A stretch of 64,000 nt of DNA from an unicellular cyanobacterium SU2. Lineage in GTDB: Bacteria > Cyanobacteriota > Cyanobacteriia > Cyanobacteriales > Microcystaceae. Made by a program: the position numbers and the translations under genes. The stretch is from the NCBI GenBank assembly GCA_002110465.1, contig NEED01000023.1, positions 557,287-621,286 on the forward strand, written 5' to 3'. Under the pieces are notes generated by a model. That model was given only the letters and a program-made list of their open reading frames with translations, was not told where the DNA came from and ran no database searches. This document shows positions 37,225 to 49,532 of the stretch, piece by piece (the stretch's first letter is position 1; each line of letters starts with the position of its first letter).

Positions 37225-39222
37225 TTATTTAGTTAAGCGAGTTAACATTTGATTAGAGCGTTCAACAAAAGATTTCATCCCGTCTGCACCTAACCCTTGT
37301 TGCGCGATCATCGCTAAGTCATAAACGTGCTGACAAAGCATTTTAGCCATTTCTCCAGAGGGAGATTCACCTGTTCCTTGAATGATACTAGATTGACTCA
37401 ATTGATAGATATTTTCAATCAAGGGATGGCTAGTATTAATCACTAAAACATGATCCTCTGGAAATCCCATCGCTTGCTGTTGCATCATGGCTGTCATTTC
37501 CTGTAAACGTCGCATTGCTTCAGGTAATAAAACCATCGCAGGAGGGGTACTTTCAGGAGTATTTGATTTTAACGCCTCAGTGCGAATATTGACTTTAGGT
37601 TTATTGAGTGCTTTTTCAAAGATTTCTTTGATTTGTTCGCTTCGAGTTTTATTAGTAGTTGGATCAACAATTTCTTTGTTTTCATCCTCCTGTAATAAAG
37701 TTTTATCTAACTCTGCATCCACACGGGAGAATTGAACATCAGAATATTCCCGCTCCAAGAAAGGAATAAAGTAATTAGTATCAATGAAAGAGTCCATAAA
37801 CAGGACTTCTAACCCTTGATTTTGATAGAGTTCAACGTAAGTTGCTTGAGTGGTTGCATCGGTACAGTAAAAGACCCTATTTTCGTAACTTTCCTTATTT
37901 CTTTCTAAGTAAGCTTGTAGGGTAGTATATCCTGATTTTTCGTAGGTTAATTGGGGACTTTCATCAGACTTTTCTCCTTCTACGTCTTGCCAAACATCTC
38001 CCTCAGCTTCTACTTGAACTTTAGCCGTTTCGTCCTCAGTTTTAGTGACTGTATCAGTGGGTTGATAAGTAGTGCGATAGATAAGAATATCTTCAACTTG
38101 CTTTTTGAATTTATCTTCTTTGAGAGAACCATACTTAACAAAAGTTCCCACATCTTCCCAGCAACGAATGTATTCTTCTGGAGTTTCCTCGTAAAGAGAT
38201 TTTAGACGATCGGCAATTTTTTTAGAGATATGGTTAGCAATACCCCGAACAGTTCGATGATTAGTTAAGGCACTACGGGAAACATTTAAAGGAATATCGG
38301 GACTGTCAATTACCCCCCGTAAAGGCATTAAAAATTCGGGGATAACTTCCTCACAATGATCACTAACAAAAACTTGATTACAGAAGAGTTTAATTGAGCC
38401 TTTAGAGACATCCACATCGGGACGAAGTTTAGGAAAATAGAGAATCCCATTCACCAAAAAAGGATAGTCAGTATTCAGGTGTATCCAAAGTAGGGGATCT
38501 TCTTGGAAAGGATAAAGATAACGATAAAATTCTAAGTAATCTTCCTTGGTTAAATTTTGCGGAGATTCCTTCCATAAAGACCGTTGTTTATTGATAGTTT
38601 CCCCTTCAAATTTGATGGGAACTGATAAAAAGTCAGAATAAGTCTTAACTAACTGACGAATGCGAGAAGGTTCAAGATATTCTTGTTCTTCATCCATCAA
38701 AGTTAGAGTAATAGTCGTTCCAATTTCTGAGCGAGAAGAATCAGTTAATTCAAATTCAGGAGAACCATCACAAGACCAGTGTACTGCCTGGAAACCTTCT
38801 TGATAAGAAAGGGTATCAATTTCGACTTTTTTAGCTACCATGAAAGCAGAATAAAATCCTAAGCCAAAATGACCGATTAAATCATTAGCAGTTTTCTGGT
38901 ACTTATGAATAAATTCTTCTGCACTAGAGAAAGCGACTTGATTAATATATTTCTTAATTTCATCGGCTGTCATGCCAATGCCATTATCAGAAATAGACAG
39001 GGTTTTGTTATCTTTATCAATCGAAAGTGTAATTTCAGGTTCTGGGACTTCTCCCTTCATTTCTCCAGCAAAGGAGGCCATTTTTAGTTTAGAAATGGCA
39101 TCAACAGAGTTAGAAATTAATTCCCGTAAGAAGATTTCGTGATCGGTGTAGAGAGACTTCTTAATAATGGGAAAGATATTCTCGGTATGAATGGTAATAT
39201 TGCCTTTTTCGAGTACCGTCAT
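37225..39222 (-). CDS. htpG: Hsp90 chaperone HtpG
   Basis: 665 residues. The GHKL ATPase domain is clear: ELISNSVDAISKL, DNGIGMTADEI and GHFGLGFYSAFMVA. The middle domain has the conserved SDIPLNVSRSAL-like segment (PDIPLNVSRSALTNH) with the catalytic Arg, and the C-terminal dimerisation domain ends the protein. HtpG aids folding of light- and heat-stress clients, including phycobilisome and tetrapyrrole enzymes in cyanobacteria (family knowledge). Monocistronic with its own terminator. No CIRCE or other heat-shock operator was recognised upstream. Confidence 0.95.
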   Translation of the reverse strand: MTVLEKGNITIHTENIFPIIKKSLYTDHEIFLRELISNSVDAISKLKMASFAGEMKGEVPEPEITLSIDKDNKTLSISDNGIGMTADEIKKYINQVAFSSAEEFIHKYQKTANDLIGHFGLGFYSAFMVAKKVEIDTLSYQEGFQAVHWSCDGSPEFELTDSSRSEIGTTITLTLMDEEQEYLEPSRIRQLVKTYSDFLSVPIKFEGETINKQRSLWKESPQNLTKEDYLEFYRYLYPFQEDPLLWIHLNTDYPFLVNGILYFPKLRPDVDVSKGSIKLFCNQVFVSDHCEEVIPEFLMPLRGVIDSPDIPLNVSRSALTNHRTVRGIANHISKKIADRLKSLYEETPEEYIRCWEDVGTFVKYGSLKEDKFKKQVEDILIYRTTYQPTDTVTKTEDETAKVQVEAEGDVWQDVEGEKSDESPQLTYEKSGYTTLQAYLERNKESYENRVFYCTDATTQATYVELYQNQGLEVLFMDSFIDTNYFIPFLEREYSDVQFSRVDAELDKTLLQEDENKEIVDPTTNKTRSEQIKEIFEKALNKPKVNIRTEALKSNTPESTPPAMVLLPEAMRRLQEMTAMMQQQAMGFPEDHVLVINTSHPLIENIYQLSQSSIIQGTGESPSGEMAKMLCQHVYDLAMIAQQGLGADGMKSFVERSNQMLTRLTK

Positions 39223-39723
39223 AGCTTCTCAATCTAGAAATGGTTTATGTATTCTAAATATCGATTGTGCCTGATTATGGGTTAATATTCACTCAGGGAT
39301 TGTCCCCCAAACAGATGTGGATTCCCGTACTTAATCGGTTTCAGGATACTTTTGTCGGAATTGCAGCGATCAGCGAAGCTAGATAAAATTGTACAAATTT
39401 TGATATTACTGGACTTTAAAGCGGAACAGATGACACGAAAACTCGTCAGTATCCATAGTGATTTGTCGGAATTAGCAGTAATTTAGTATTGCATAAGAGC
39501 TAAAAAACCTCTAGCTTTATTGTTCCCACAATTTGGCATTACCCTGCAGAAAATTCGTCGTGAGTTTCTCTTTGCAAGAGGTGTTTAGCAAAATACTGTA
39601 ACCCGACCACTTGAATCAATCGTCTTACTACAGTTGCTCCTCAACCTTCTATCGTTCGAGTTTTTCTAGAGATTGCTATCTCACCAGCAACTTTTTAATC
39701 TGTTGGTTGCTACAATTCCTAAA
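39223..39723. other. Intergenic region, nothing recognised
   Basis: About 500 bp between divergent htpG and a hypothetical gene, holding both promoters. The left limit of the next gene is uncertain: its frame is open from a TTG at 39673. Confidence 0.45.
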
Positions 39724-40761
39724 ATGCCTCCTAATACTAATACTGAGGCAGTAATCGTTCTAACCTTATCTGAAACTAACACCCCAATGGCATTCATGAC
39801 CAGTCCCCGTAAAATACCTGTCACTGGCTGTTTAAGTAAACTTATCATTATTTTGTTCTTAATCCTTGGTTCAGGAACCCTTGGATGGTTTGTGGGGAAA
39901 GCTTGGATCTCTCAAGTTACTGAAGATAATCAAGAAGAAAATATCAAGGTTTTTTCTGAAAAATCTCCTGAAAATGATGTTTCTAGTATTAGTGATGAGG
40001 AGTTAAAACGTAAAAATGATTTGCGTCTTCGTCGCCGAAATTTAGGGTTCAATCATCGCTTATTTGTCGCCTTAGTTGATGAACGTTTTAGTGAGCAATA
40101 TCCTAGCCAAAAGGGTCGTACGTTAAGTAGCAAACCTGAAGATGCTTCTTGGCGAGAAAAGTGGGATCAAATAGCAACTAATTTACTCGATACCTTGGAA
40201 TCTTTGGAGCAGGAAGTGGTTCAAGGAATGGGAACCTATACAGCAAGTGATCGAAATCGCTGGAAACAACAGGTCAATAATTTACACTTGAGTAGTCGCG
40301 CTCTTTATAATTTAGTTGATGCTCGTTTTTTTCAGGCTTTTCCTGAACAAGAAAATCAATCTTTTATAGATAAGCCTGTTGGTCAAGTTTGGCATGGGAT
40401 GATATTAGATACCTTACAAGATCTCCAATCAGGAGCAAGTTATGAAAAACTTTCTTTTACGGATGAAGAATTCGGGATTGTCCGGCGAGAAGCTACCCTA
40501 AATCCAGGAGGAGGAAAAGCTTATGTAATTCGATTAGATGCTTCTAGTAACATGGAATTTAAGTTAGAAGGAAATCGAGATATTTTGTTATCTATTTATT
40601 CTCCCACAGGCAATAATAATTTACTTGAGAATTCTCAGCGACATCAATGGTCTGGTAAACTCCCTGAAACAGGATACTATGAATTTATTATCGTTTCTCC
40701 TTCTGAAAAACCAGTTAATTATCGATTTCAACTAAGGGTTAATCAAAGTGATTTTTTGTGA
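39724..40761 (+). CDS. Membrane-anchored protein with C-terminal PPC-like domain
   Basis: 345 residues from ATG 39724; M39 or M42 of the longest frame (39787, 39796) are alternative starts, and none has a good ribosome-binding site. One membrane helix (LIIILFLILGSGTLGWFVG) is followed by a charged linker and a helical region with two similar segments ending LFVALVDERFSEQYPSQ and LYNLVDARFFQAFPEQ, an internal repeat. The last 100 residues look like a bacterial pre-peptidase C-terminal beta-sandwich (YVIRLDASSNMEFKLEG, GYYEFIIVSP). Family unknown; the soluble part is probably periplasmic. Confidence 0.75.
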   Translation: MPPNTNTEAVIVLTLSETNTPMAFMTSPRKIPVTGCLSKLIIILFLILGSGTLGWFVGKAWISQVTEDNQEENIKVFSEKSPENDVSSISDEELKRKNDLRLRRRNLGFNHRLFVALVDERFSEQYPSQKGRTLSSKPEDASWREKWDQIATNLLDTLESLEQEVVQGMGTYTASDRNRWKQQVNNLHLSSRALYNLVDARFFQAFPEQENQSFIDKPVGQVWHGMILDTLQDLQSGASYEKLSFTDEEFGIVRREATLNPGGGKAYVIRLDASSNMEFKLEGNRDILLSIYSPTGNNNLLENSQRHQWSGKLPETGYYEFIIVSPSEKPVNYRFQLRVNQSDFL

Positions 40762-40787
40762 TTTTTAATTATTTTAATTAAAAGAAA

Positions 40788-40801
40788 AGGGCTAAAGCCC
40801 T
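40788..40801. terminator. Palindrome AGGGCT-AA-AGCCCT between convergent genes
   Basis: A 6 bp perfect stem. It is one of the GGCTAAAGCC-type palindromes dispersed in this window (also near 11790, 20390 and 35240), followed by AACTACAAACTTTTATATT. It may terminate both flanking genes. Confidence 0.4.
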
Positions 40802-40855
40802 AACTACAAACTTTTATATTGTGCCGAACATTAAGCAAACAAAAGGGATTTTTCT

Positions 40856-43129
<2,274 letters not shown>

Positions 43130-44254
43130 ATGTCTGAGTATAAAAATTATCATGATATTGTTAAACAAGAGCTTGAACTATTTAAACAAAAAGAGCAAGA
43201 AAAATCCCAACGTCTTCAGGAAGCAATGAGAAGAGATCTTAAAAGACTAGAGCAAGAAAAACAACAAAAAAAAGCAAAGTTTGAACAAAAAATAGAAAAA
43301 GAATTTCAAGAAAAGACAAGTAAGCAAGAAAAGAGCCAACCAATATCACCAAAAAAAGCCTGTTTTCCACAGAGAAGAGAAAACCTAAAACAGACTGTTA
43401 TCACCTCTTCTGATAAGACAGTAATTAACTCTCCTAATAATCATACAATTGACAATTATTTACAAGAATTAAATAATCTAATTGGACTAAAGCATTTAAA
43501 AGATGAAGTTCGTACCTATATTAATTTTCTTCAAATACAAAAGCTACGAGAACAACAAGGGTTAGGAAGAAGTTATGTTACTTTACATTCAGTATTTTGT
43601 GGTTCTCCTGGGACAGGAAAAACGACTGTTGCGCGTTTAATGGGGCAAATTTATCAACAATTAGGTATTTTAAAAAGGGGTCATTTAGTAGAAACAGATC
43701 GTTCAGGAATGGTTGCAGGATATGTGGGACAAACGGCAGAAAAAGTTAATAAATTAGTTGAAGAAGCTTTAGATGGGGTGCTGTTTATTGATGAAGCTTA
43801 TAGTCTTAAACCTGAAGAATCTGAGAAAGATTTTGGACAGGAAGCGATTGATACTTTAGTCAAAAGAATGGAAGATTATCGAGAAAGATTTGTGGTTATC
43901 GTAGCTGGTTATGGTGAGGAAATGGAACGGTTTATCAATTCTAATCCAGGGTTAAAGTCAAGGTTTAATCGGTACTTCCATTTTCAGGATTATACCCCAC
44001 AAGAACTATTAGCTATTTTTGATTCAATTTGTCATCAAAATAATTACGAGTTAACAGCAGAAAGTAAAGAAAAATTGTTGGTTGAATTAACTCAATTATA
44101 TAGCCAAAGAGATAAAAGTTTTGGCAATGGTCGATTGGTAAGAAATTTATTTGAGAAAACCATAGAAAAACAAGCCAATCGGTTAGTAACCCTTCCTAAT
44201 CTTAATCGAGAATTGATCAAACAAATTCTACCGAAAGATATAGTGTGTCTATAG
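43130..44254 (+). CDS. CbbX/SpoVK-like AAA+ ATPase with N-terminal coiled coil
   Basis: 374 residues. Residues 1-75 are a highly charged K/E/Q coiled coil, followed by a polar linker. The AAA+ module has Walker A CGSPGTGKTT, Walker B GVLFIDEAY, sensor 1 in VIVAGYGEEM and the Arg finger region NPGLKSRFNRYFHF. The module belongs to the CbbX/SpoVK group, whose best-known member is the red-type Rubisco activase. Cyanobacterial Rubisco is of another form, so the client here is unknown. ATG 43130 has GAGGG at a good distance; ATG 43124 is too close to it. Confidence 0.88.
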   Translation: MSEYKNYHDIVKQELELFKQKEQEKSQRLQEAMRRDLKRLEQEKQQKKAKFEQKIEKEFQEKTSKQEKSQPISPKKACFPQRRENLKQTVITSSDKTVINSPNNHTIDNYLQELNNLIGLKHLKDEVRTYINFLQIQKLREQQGLGRSYVTLHSVFCGSPGTGKTTVARLMGQIYQQLGILKRGHLVETDRSGMVAGYVGQTAEKVNKLVEEALDGVLFIDEAYSLKPEESEKDFGQEAIDTLVKRMEDYRERFVVIVAGYGEEMERFINSNPGLKSRFNRYFHFQDYTPQELLAIFDSICHQNNYELTAESKEKLLVELTQLYSQRDKSFGNGRLVRNLFEKTIEKQANRLVTLPNLNRELIKQILPKDIVCL

Positions 44255-44692
44255 AAACCCTCAAAACTCTAACACAAGAGAAATAGGTGGGTGCAACTAA
44301 AGGACTTGAATGATGCCTACTGACTGATCTTATTTTTATTAAGTAATCTACTTATTTTCTTTGGTTTAACTGTTGTTATTTTATTTGGATTTATCTCCCA
44401 TTCCCCAGACCCCACTTAATAACATCAACAGTCCTCCAATTAAAATAAAAGCAGCTACACTTCCTAGAAGTAAATCAAGTAAGGTATTGGACTCCACTAG
44501 GTTTAAACTCCATTATTAATGTTCAATAATCTTCAAAACTTTTCTTATTTTAGAAGACTTTGTCGGGTCTCAAAATCTGTTGAACTCTATCAATTATACT
44601 AACGCTTATGGTTGATTAACCTGGAGGACAGAAAGCTTTTTGTTCTCAGAATAAGTCATAATAGATTATGAAGGTTTGTAAACAATAACATT
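44255..44692. other. Intergenic region containing a small reverse-strand ORF
   Basis: About 440 bp between two plus-strand genes. The only coding signal is the 38-residue membrane peptide at 44381-44497 (minus). The 195 bp after it presumably contain the promoter of the UbiD-like gene. Confidence 0.5.
44381..44497 (-). CDS. Single-helix membrane peptide, 38 residues
   Basis: GTG start with GGAG 10 bases upstream and an in-frame TAA just before it. The peptide has an acidic N-terminus (ESNTLLDLLLGS), one hydrophobic helix (VAAFILIGGLLMLLSG) and a basic end (DKSK). The pattern resembles the small one-helix subunits of photosynthetic and NDH-1 complexes. NdhP is a candidate, but I cannot confirm it from memory of the sequence. 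It is too short for ordinary gene callers. Confidence 0.55.
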   Translation of the reverse strand: MESNTLLDLLLGSVAAFILIGGLLMLLSGVWGMGDKSK

Positions 44693-46201
44693 ATGGCCAG
44701 AGATCTACGGGAATTCATCAACCAACTGGAAGAACGAGGACAATTACGGCGAATTCAAGCCTTAGTTGACCCTGACTTAGAAATTGCAGAGATATCCAAT
44801 CGAATGCTTCAAGCAGGAGGGCCAGGTCTCTTATTTGAAAATGTTAAGGGGTCAGACTTTCCAGTGGCTATTAATTTGATGGGAACCGTACAACGCATCT
44901 GTTGGGCGATGAAAATGGAAGACCCTCAAGAACTAGAAACCTTGGGGCAAAAATTGGCCATGTTACAACAACCCAAACCCCCAAAAAAGATCGCCCAGGC
45001 CATTGATTTTGGTAAAGTTCTGTTTGACGTTGTTAAAGCAAAACCAGGTAAAAGTTTTCTTCCTCCCTGTCAACAAGTAGTTATTGAAGAAGAAGAGCTA
45101 GATCTGAACACTTTACCCCTCATTCGTCCTTATTGTGGCGATGCAGGGAAAATCATTACCCTAGGACTGGTTATTACTAGAGACTGTGAAACGGGAACCC
45201 CTAATGTAGGGGTTTATCGTCTACAATTGCAATCTAAAACTACCATGACGGTACATTGGTTGTCCGTCAGAGGAGGGGCCAGACATTTACGCAAAGCAGC
45301 AGAAAATGGTAAAAAATTAGAAATTGCCATCGCCCTTGGGGTTGATCCCTTAATCATCATGGCTGCGGCTACTCCCATCCCAGTAGATCTCTCAGAATGG
45401 CTATTTGCGGGGTTATATGGGGGGTCAGGTGTGACGTTAACCAAGTGTAAAACCTTAGACTTAGAAGTCCCTGCGGATGCGGAATTTATCTTAGAAGGAA
45501 CCATTACTCCAGGAGAAATTTTACCAGACGGACCGTTTGGTGATCATATGGGATATTACGGAGGGGTAGAAGACTCTCCTTTAGTTCGCTTTCATACCAT
45601 CACCCATCGCAAAGATCCCATTTATTTAACGACTTTTAGTGGTCGCCCCCCCAAAGAAGAAGCGATGATGGCGATCGCCTTAAATCGCATTTATACCCCA
45701 ATTTTGCGACAGCAAGTCTCAGAAATAACGGACTTTTTCCTACCCATGGAAGCGTTAAGTTACAAGGCTGCTATTATTTCTATTGATAAAGCCTATCCAG
45801 GTCAAGCAAAACGGGCAGCTTTGGCGTTTTGGAGTGCCTTACCCCAGTTTACTTACACCAAGTTTGTGATTGTGGTAGACAAAGATATTAATATTCGAGA
45901 TCCTCGTCAAGTGGTCTGGGCAATTAGTTCTAAAGTTGACCCTTCAAGGGATGTTTTTATCTTACCAGAAACGCCTTTTGATACGTTAGATTTTGCCAGT
46001 CAAAAATTAGGATTAGGGGGCAGAATGGGGATTGATGCTACGACAAAAATCTATCCTGAAACTGATCATGAATGGGGAGAACCGTTAGAGTCTGATGCAG
46101 ATGTAGCAGCCATGGTTGATCGCCGTTGGGTTGAGTATGGGTTAGGGGATATTATCCTAGATGAAGTTAACGCTAATCTATTTGGTTATGACATTAAGTA
46201 G
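44693..46201 (+). CDS. UbiD family decarboxylase
   Basis: 502 residues, full-length UbiD fold. MARDLREFINQLEERGQL, NVGVYRLQ, PFGDHMGYYG and the acidic/basic active-site region around RPPKEEAMM are typical, as is GIDATTKIYPE near the end. UbiD enzymes use prenylated FMN; in ubiquinone producers they decarboxylate octaprenyl-hydroxybenzoate. Cyanobacteria make plastoquinone instead, and a role in decarboxylating the hydroxybenzoate-derived ring is the usual inference. No ubiX lies in the window. Monocistronic. Confidence 0.92.
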   Translation: MARDLREFINQLEERGQLRRIQALVDPDLEIAEISNRMLQAGGPGLLFENVKGSDFPVAINLMGTVQRICWAMKMEDPQELETLGQKLAMLQQPKPPKKIAQAIDFGKVLFDVVKAKPGKSFLPPCQQVVIEEEELDLNTLPLIRPYCGDAGKIITLGLVITRDCETGTPNVGVYRLQLQSKTTMTVHWLSVRGGARHLRKAAENGKKLEIAIALGVDPLIIMAAATPIPVDLSEWLFAGLYGGSGVTLTKCKTLDLEVPADAEFILEGTITPGEILPDGPFGDHMGYYGGVEDSPLVRFHTITHRKDPIYLTTFSGRPPKEEAMMAIALNRIYTPILRQQVSEITDFFLPMEALSYKAAIISIDKAYPGQAKRAALAFWSALPQFTYTKFVIVVDKDINIRDPRQVVWAISSKVDPSRDVFILPETPFDTLDFASQKLGLGGRMGIDATTKIYPETDHEWGEPLESDADVAAMVDRRWVEYGLGDIILDEVNANLFGYDIK

Positions 46202-46267
46202 TGAATAGTTAATAGTTTATTCAAGGGAAAAAAGTTAACTTAAATAGGACAAGCTTGATCAAATGAT

Positions 46268-48916
46268 TTAATCGTTCAATGCACCCCGAACCAGAATAAC
46301 CGTGCTATGGACTTGTTTAGCGATCGCCTTGGGGATATTACCGTGTATTACCTGTTCTAACAGTCCCTCACGACTCACTCCTAACATAACTACATCGCAA
46401 GTTTCGGCTGTCGCCAGATGAACCACTGCATCAGCCACGGACTGAGAACGAATGGGGAGAGGGATCACAGGGCGATCAAGGGAGTGCTTTAACCTTTGGG
46501 CGGTTTGTTCTAACGCCTGATAGTCGGGAAAATCTCCATCAGGAGAAAACACCTTACACAACCAAATAACGGGTGATCGTGAACGATAGTATAACCCCGT
46601 CAGTCCAGGGAGTAACTCCATTGCTCGTTGAGCATTAGGTCCTCCAGCAATAGGAATTAACCAAGTAGCATCCTTATCTAACTGATAGGGATAAACGTCA
46701 GGGCGATCGCCCAACTTAACTAAGACTAACTCACAGGGGGCTTTACGGATTAAAAAATCGACCACATTGCCAAACACTGCTCCAGGAGTTCGGGAATCTT
46801 CTGTCCATTCCAAGACCATCAAATTAATATGGCGATCGCGGATTGTTTCTAAAATCGCTTGAGCAATATCATGGGCAACCCGAATTTGGGTATGAACGGG
46901 AAGATGCTGATGACGGCCTAAACGTTCCATCCGCCGAAGTAATTGTCGATTATATTGAGTTTTAATGGAAGCTTGAGCGGGATTACTGTGTTTAGGTACT
47001 TGAATGACTTGTAAACATTCTAATTCTGAGCGTTGCTGAGTGGCGATCGCTGCTCCAATCTCAAACAAAGCTGTAGCACTATCCGGGTTAGCCAAGGGTA
47101 GTAAAATCCGTCCTTCCCCGATGGCTGGGGCGCGGGTTTGGTAGGCAATATAGGACGGTTCTGGTATGGCTTCATTCCCGTCAGAATCGTGGCCTTCAAG
47201 CTTCAAAGCCTCGACACGAATAATATCAGTGCGGGTAATAATCCCTACTAACTTACTTCCTTCTGTGACCGGAAGGCGCGATAATTGATATCGGTTGAGT
47301 AGATAGAGAACGTCACTCAAAGAAGCATCCGCTTGAACCGTAATAGGCCGTGGGGTCATAAACTCATGTAGCGGTTTGTTTGGCGAATATTTAGCCGAAT
47401 TTGCCAAATCGGTTTGAGTAACAATTCCGACTAATTTCCCGTCTTTCATCACAGGAAAACCGCGATGGCTTGATAAGGACATTGCTTGAAGAACTTCTTC
47501 AAGGGTTAAATCATTTGGGAGTGTTTCCACCTGAGACTGCATAACGTCGGCGGCAGTCATTTGGGACAGAAAATCTTGGGCTGTGGCTGCATCATGGAGA
47601 TAAATCCCCTTAGCCTTGAGCATATGTTCGTATAAAGACCCCCGTGATACACTTTCTGCTACTACATAGGAAACCGCACAAGTCACCATTAACGGGAGAA
47701 CGATATTAAAATCCGTATTCAATTCAAAGACAATAACAATGGCTGTCACCGGAACCCTAACGACTGCGGTAAAAAACCCCCCCATTCCGGCTAAGGCATA
47801 GGTTGATTCGGCTCCCGTTCCTGTTAGCAATTCTTCAAAATCTCCTACTAAATAGCCTAGGGCAGACCCCAATACTAGGGCGGGGGCAAAGAGTCCTCCT
47901 GGGGCATTGGAACTATAGGCTAGGATGGTTAAGAAAAAATGAGCGACAAAGGCTAACAGAATCTTGTCGCCACTCAATTCTCCTGTTACTAAAAAGGTTC
48001 GTAATCCTGCATTATCTTGGAAAAAAGGGGGTAATAAGGCAATAATAACCCCAGAAATCATCCCCACTAATCCGATGCGCCAAGGTAAGGGTAAGTTAAG
48101 ACGACGTTGTACAATCAAACTGAAGAGAAGTCCCCGTTTAAACAAGGCTCCTAAGAGTCCGGCTAAAATCCCCAGGAGTAGGTAAAAAGGAATTTCAGAA
48201 GCCGAAAAACTAATATTAGGTAGATTCAATAAGGAAGACGAAAAAGACAAGGAAGCCGACTGTAGGATCAAAGAGACAACAGCCCCTGTAAAAGAGGCAA
48301 CAATGGCAGTTTGTAGGGTTAAACCAGAGACATCGCGCATCAACTCTTCTACGACAAACAGAACCCCAGCGATCGGGGTACTAAAACCGGCTGCTAGTCC
48401 TGCTGCTGCCCCAGCCGCAATCATTTGTCGTCGATGTTCTGGGGATGTGGGAACCCAATTACTCAATTGCGCTGCTAAGGCTGCCCCAATATGTATGGTG
48501 GGGGCGCGACGGCCTAGAGTTAAGCCTGCTCCTAAGACCAGAATTGTCCCGATTAATTTAACGATAACTACCCGTAGGGATAAGGGGACAGGATAGCGGG
48601 CTAACGCAGCTTTTACTTGAGTAATTCCTCCCCCTGCGGCTGTGGGAGATGTTTGTTCAATTAACCATCCGGTGATTAATCCGACAGTTAAACCTCCGAG
48701 GGGGAGTACCCAGATTGCCCCAAATTGATTAGCTAAGCTAACCCGCCACCCTCCTAACCAACCAACCCCCAATTTTAGGATTAGGGCGGCTAAGGCTGAA
48801 AGAAATCCAATGAGACAGGCTTCTACTAAGGCGTAGCGAGGATCGGTGGTACTGAGTCCGAAGTTACTAGAGATGAGCCACTGGTAGAGGCGTTTGGGAA
48901 TCAAATGAGGCTGCAT
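46268..48916 (-). CDS. ClC-type chloride transporter fused to CBS pair and UspA domains
   Basis: 882 residues. Residues 1-430 are the ClC channel/antiporter with about 12 hydrophobic segments. The gating signature GREGP is replaced by GRRAPTIHIGAA, so the external gating Glu is Arg, while the internal proton Glu region FVVEELMRD is kept. Two CBS domains follow (about 450-575: ADVMQSQVETLP, FMTPRPITVQ), then two universal-stress-protein-like halves (about 600-880). This suggests nucleotide-regulated anion transport. The missing Glu argues against normal Cl-/H+ exchange gating. Confidence 0.88.
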   Translation of the reverse strand: MQPHLIPKRLYQWLISSNFGLSTTDPRYALVEACLIGFLSALAALILKLGVGWLGGWRVSLANQFGAIWVLPLGGLTVGLITGWLIEQTSPTAAGGGITQVKAALARYPVPLSLRVVIVKLIGTILVLGAGLTLGRRAPTIHIGAALAAQLSNWVPTSPEHRRQMIAAGAAAGLAAGFSTPIAGVLFVVEELMRDVSGLTLQTAIVASFTGAVVSLILQSASLSFSSSLLNLPNISFSASEIPFYLLLGILAGLLGALFKRGLLFSLIVQRRLNLPLPWRIGLVGMISGVIIALLPPFFQDNAGLRTFLVTGELSGDKILLAFVAHFFLTILAYSSNAPGGLFAPALVLGSALGYLVGDFEELLTGTGAESTYALAGMGGFFTAVVRVPVTAIVIVFELNTDFNIVLPLMVTCAVSYVVAESVSRGSLYEHMLKAKGIYLHDAATAQDFLSQMTAADVMQSQVETLPNDLTLEEVLQAMSLSSHRGFPVMKDGKLVGIVTQTDLANSAKYSPNKPLHEFMTPRPITVQADASLSDVLYLLNRYQLSRLPVTEGSKLVGIITRTDIIRVEALKLEGHDSDGNEAIPEPSYIAYQTRAPAIGEGRILLPLANPDSATALFEIGAAIATQQRSELECLQVIQVPKHSNPAQASIKTQYNRQLLRRMERLGRHQHLPVHTQIRVAHDIAQAILETIRDRHINLMVLEWTEDSRTPGAVFGNVVDFLIRKAPCELVLVKLGDRPDVYPYQLDKDATWLIPIAGGPNAQRAMELLPGLTGLYYRSRSPVIWLCKVFSPDGDFPDYQALEQTAQRLKHSLDRPVIPLPIRSQSVADAVVHLATAETCDVVMLGVSREGLLEQVIHGNIPKAIAKQVHSTVILVRGALND

Positions 48917-49022
48917 GCTTCACCAGATCTAGGCTAAGTCCTATTGATCATAGATGATCATAGAGAATTTCGTTGGGAATCCCCTAGATTTCTTTGCAGT
49001 TTAGATCCTCCCTGACCCACAA

Positions 49023-49220
49023 TCAACGCCCTAATTTTTGGGCTTGGGCAACGAAACCGGCATTGATGTAGCGGACATAATTCTCAATGCGACCTTTCTG
49101 ACCAACTCGACTAGGATTTTTAAAGATATCCGCCAATCCCGCTCCGATAACCATAACGGCCAAAGAAAGAAGAATATAGTTACGGGCAATAGCAGCTTTG
49201 TTAGTTGGAGTTGATAGCAT
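49023..49220 (-). CDS. Small conserved membrane protein, 65 residues
   Basis: One membrane helix (NYILLSLAVMVIGAGLADI) near the N-terminus and a basic tail RVGQKGRIENYVRYINAG. No lipobox or cysteine. Similar proteins are found in cyanobacteria but I do not recognise a name. It lies about 105 bp before the ClC gene on the same strand. Confidence 0.65.
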   Translation of the reverse strand: MLSTPTNKAAIARNYILLSLAVMVIGAGLADIFKNPSRVGQKGRIENYVRYINAGFVAQAQKLGR

Positions 49221-49532
49221 TTTTTTATCTCATCTATCTCTGATCGTTTAATTTATGATGGAGATTGTCCCACGAATCATGATTACCAGAACCCTCGGTA
49301 TGGTAGGGTTTTAGAAAATTTTAATCTCGTATCTTAAGGGAAAAACTAGCTAAACAAATTTTGATTGCTCACTAGCATAACACTTTTGTCAACATTCCAT
49401 CAGGGGAAAATTATCTAAAATTTTTGTCTCACTTTGAGCTTTGAAGAACTCGAAATCAAAAAGCTTGCTTGATCGAGTTATCTTCTTATATGGTTGAGGT
49501 TGATAGGCTCTCATCCCCCACTTAGATTAAAT
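49221..49532. other. Intergenic region, divergent promoters
   Basis: About 310 bp, AT-rich, no repeat or RNA gene recognised. Confidence 0.45.
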
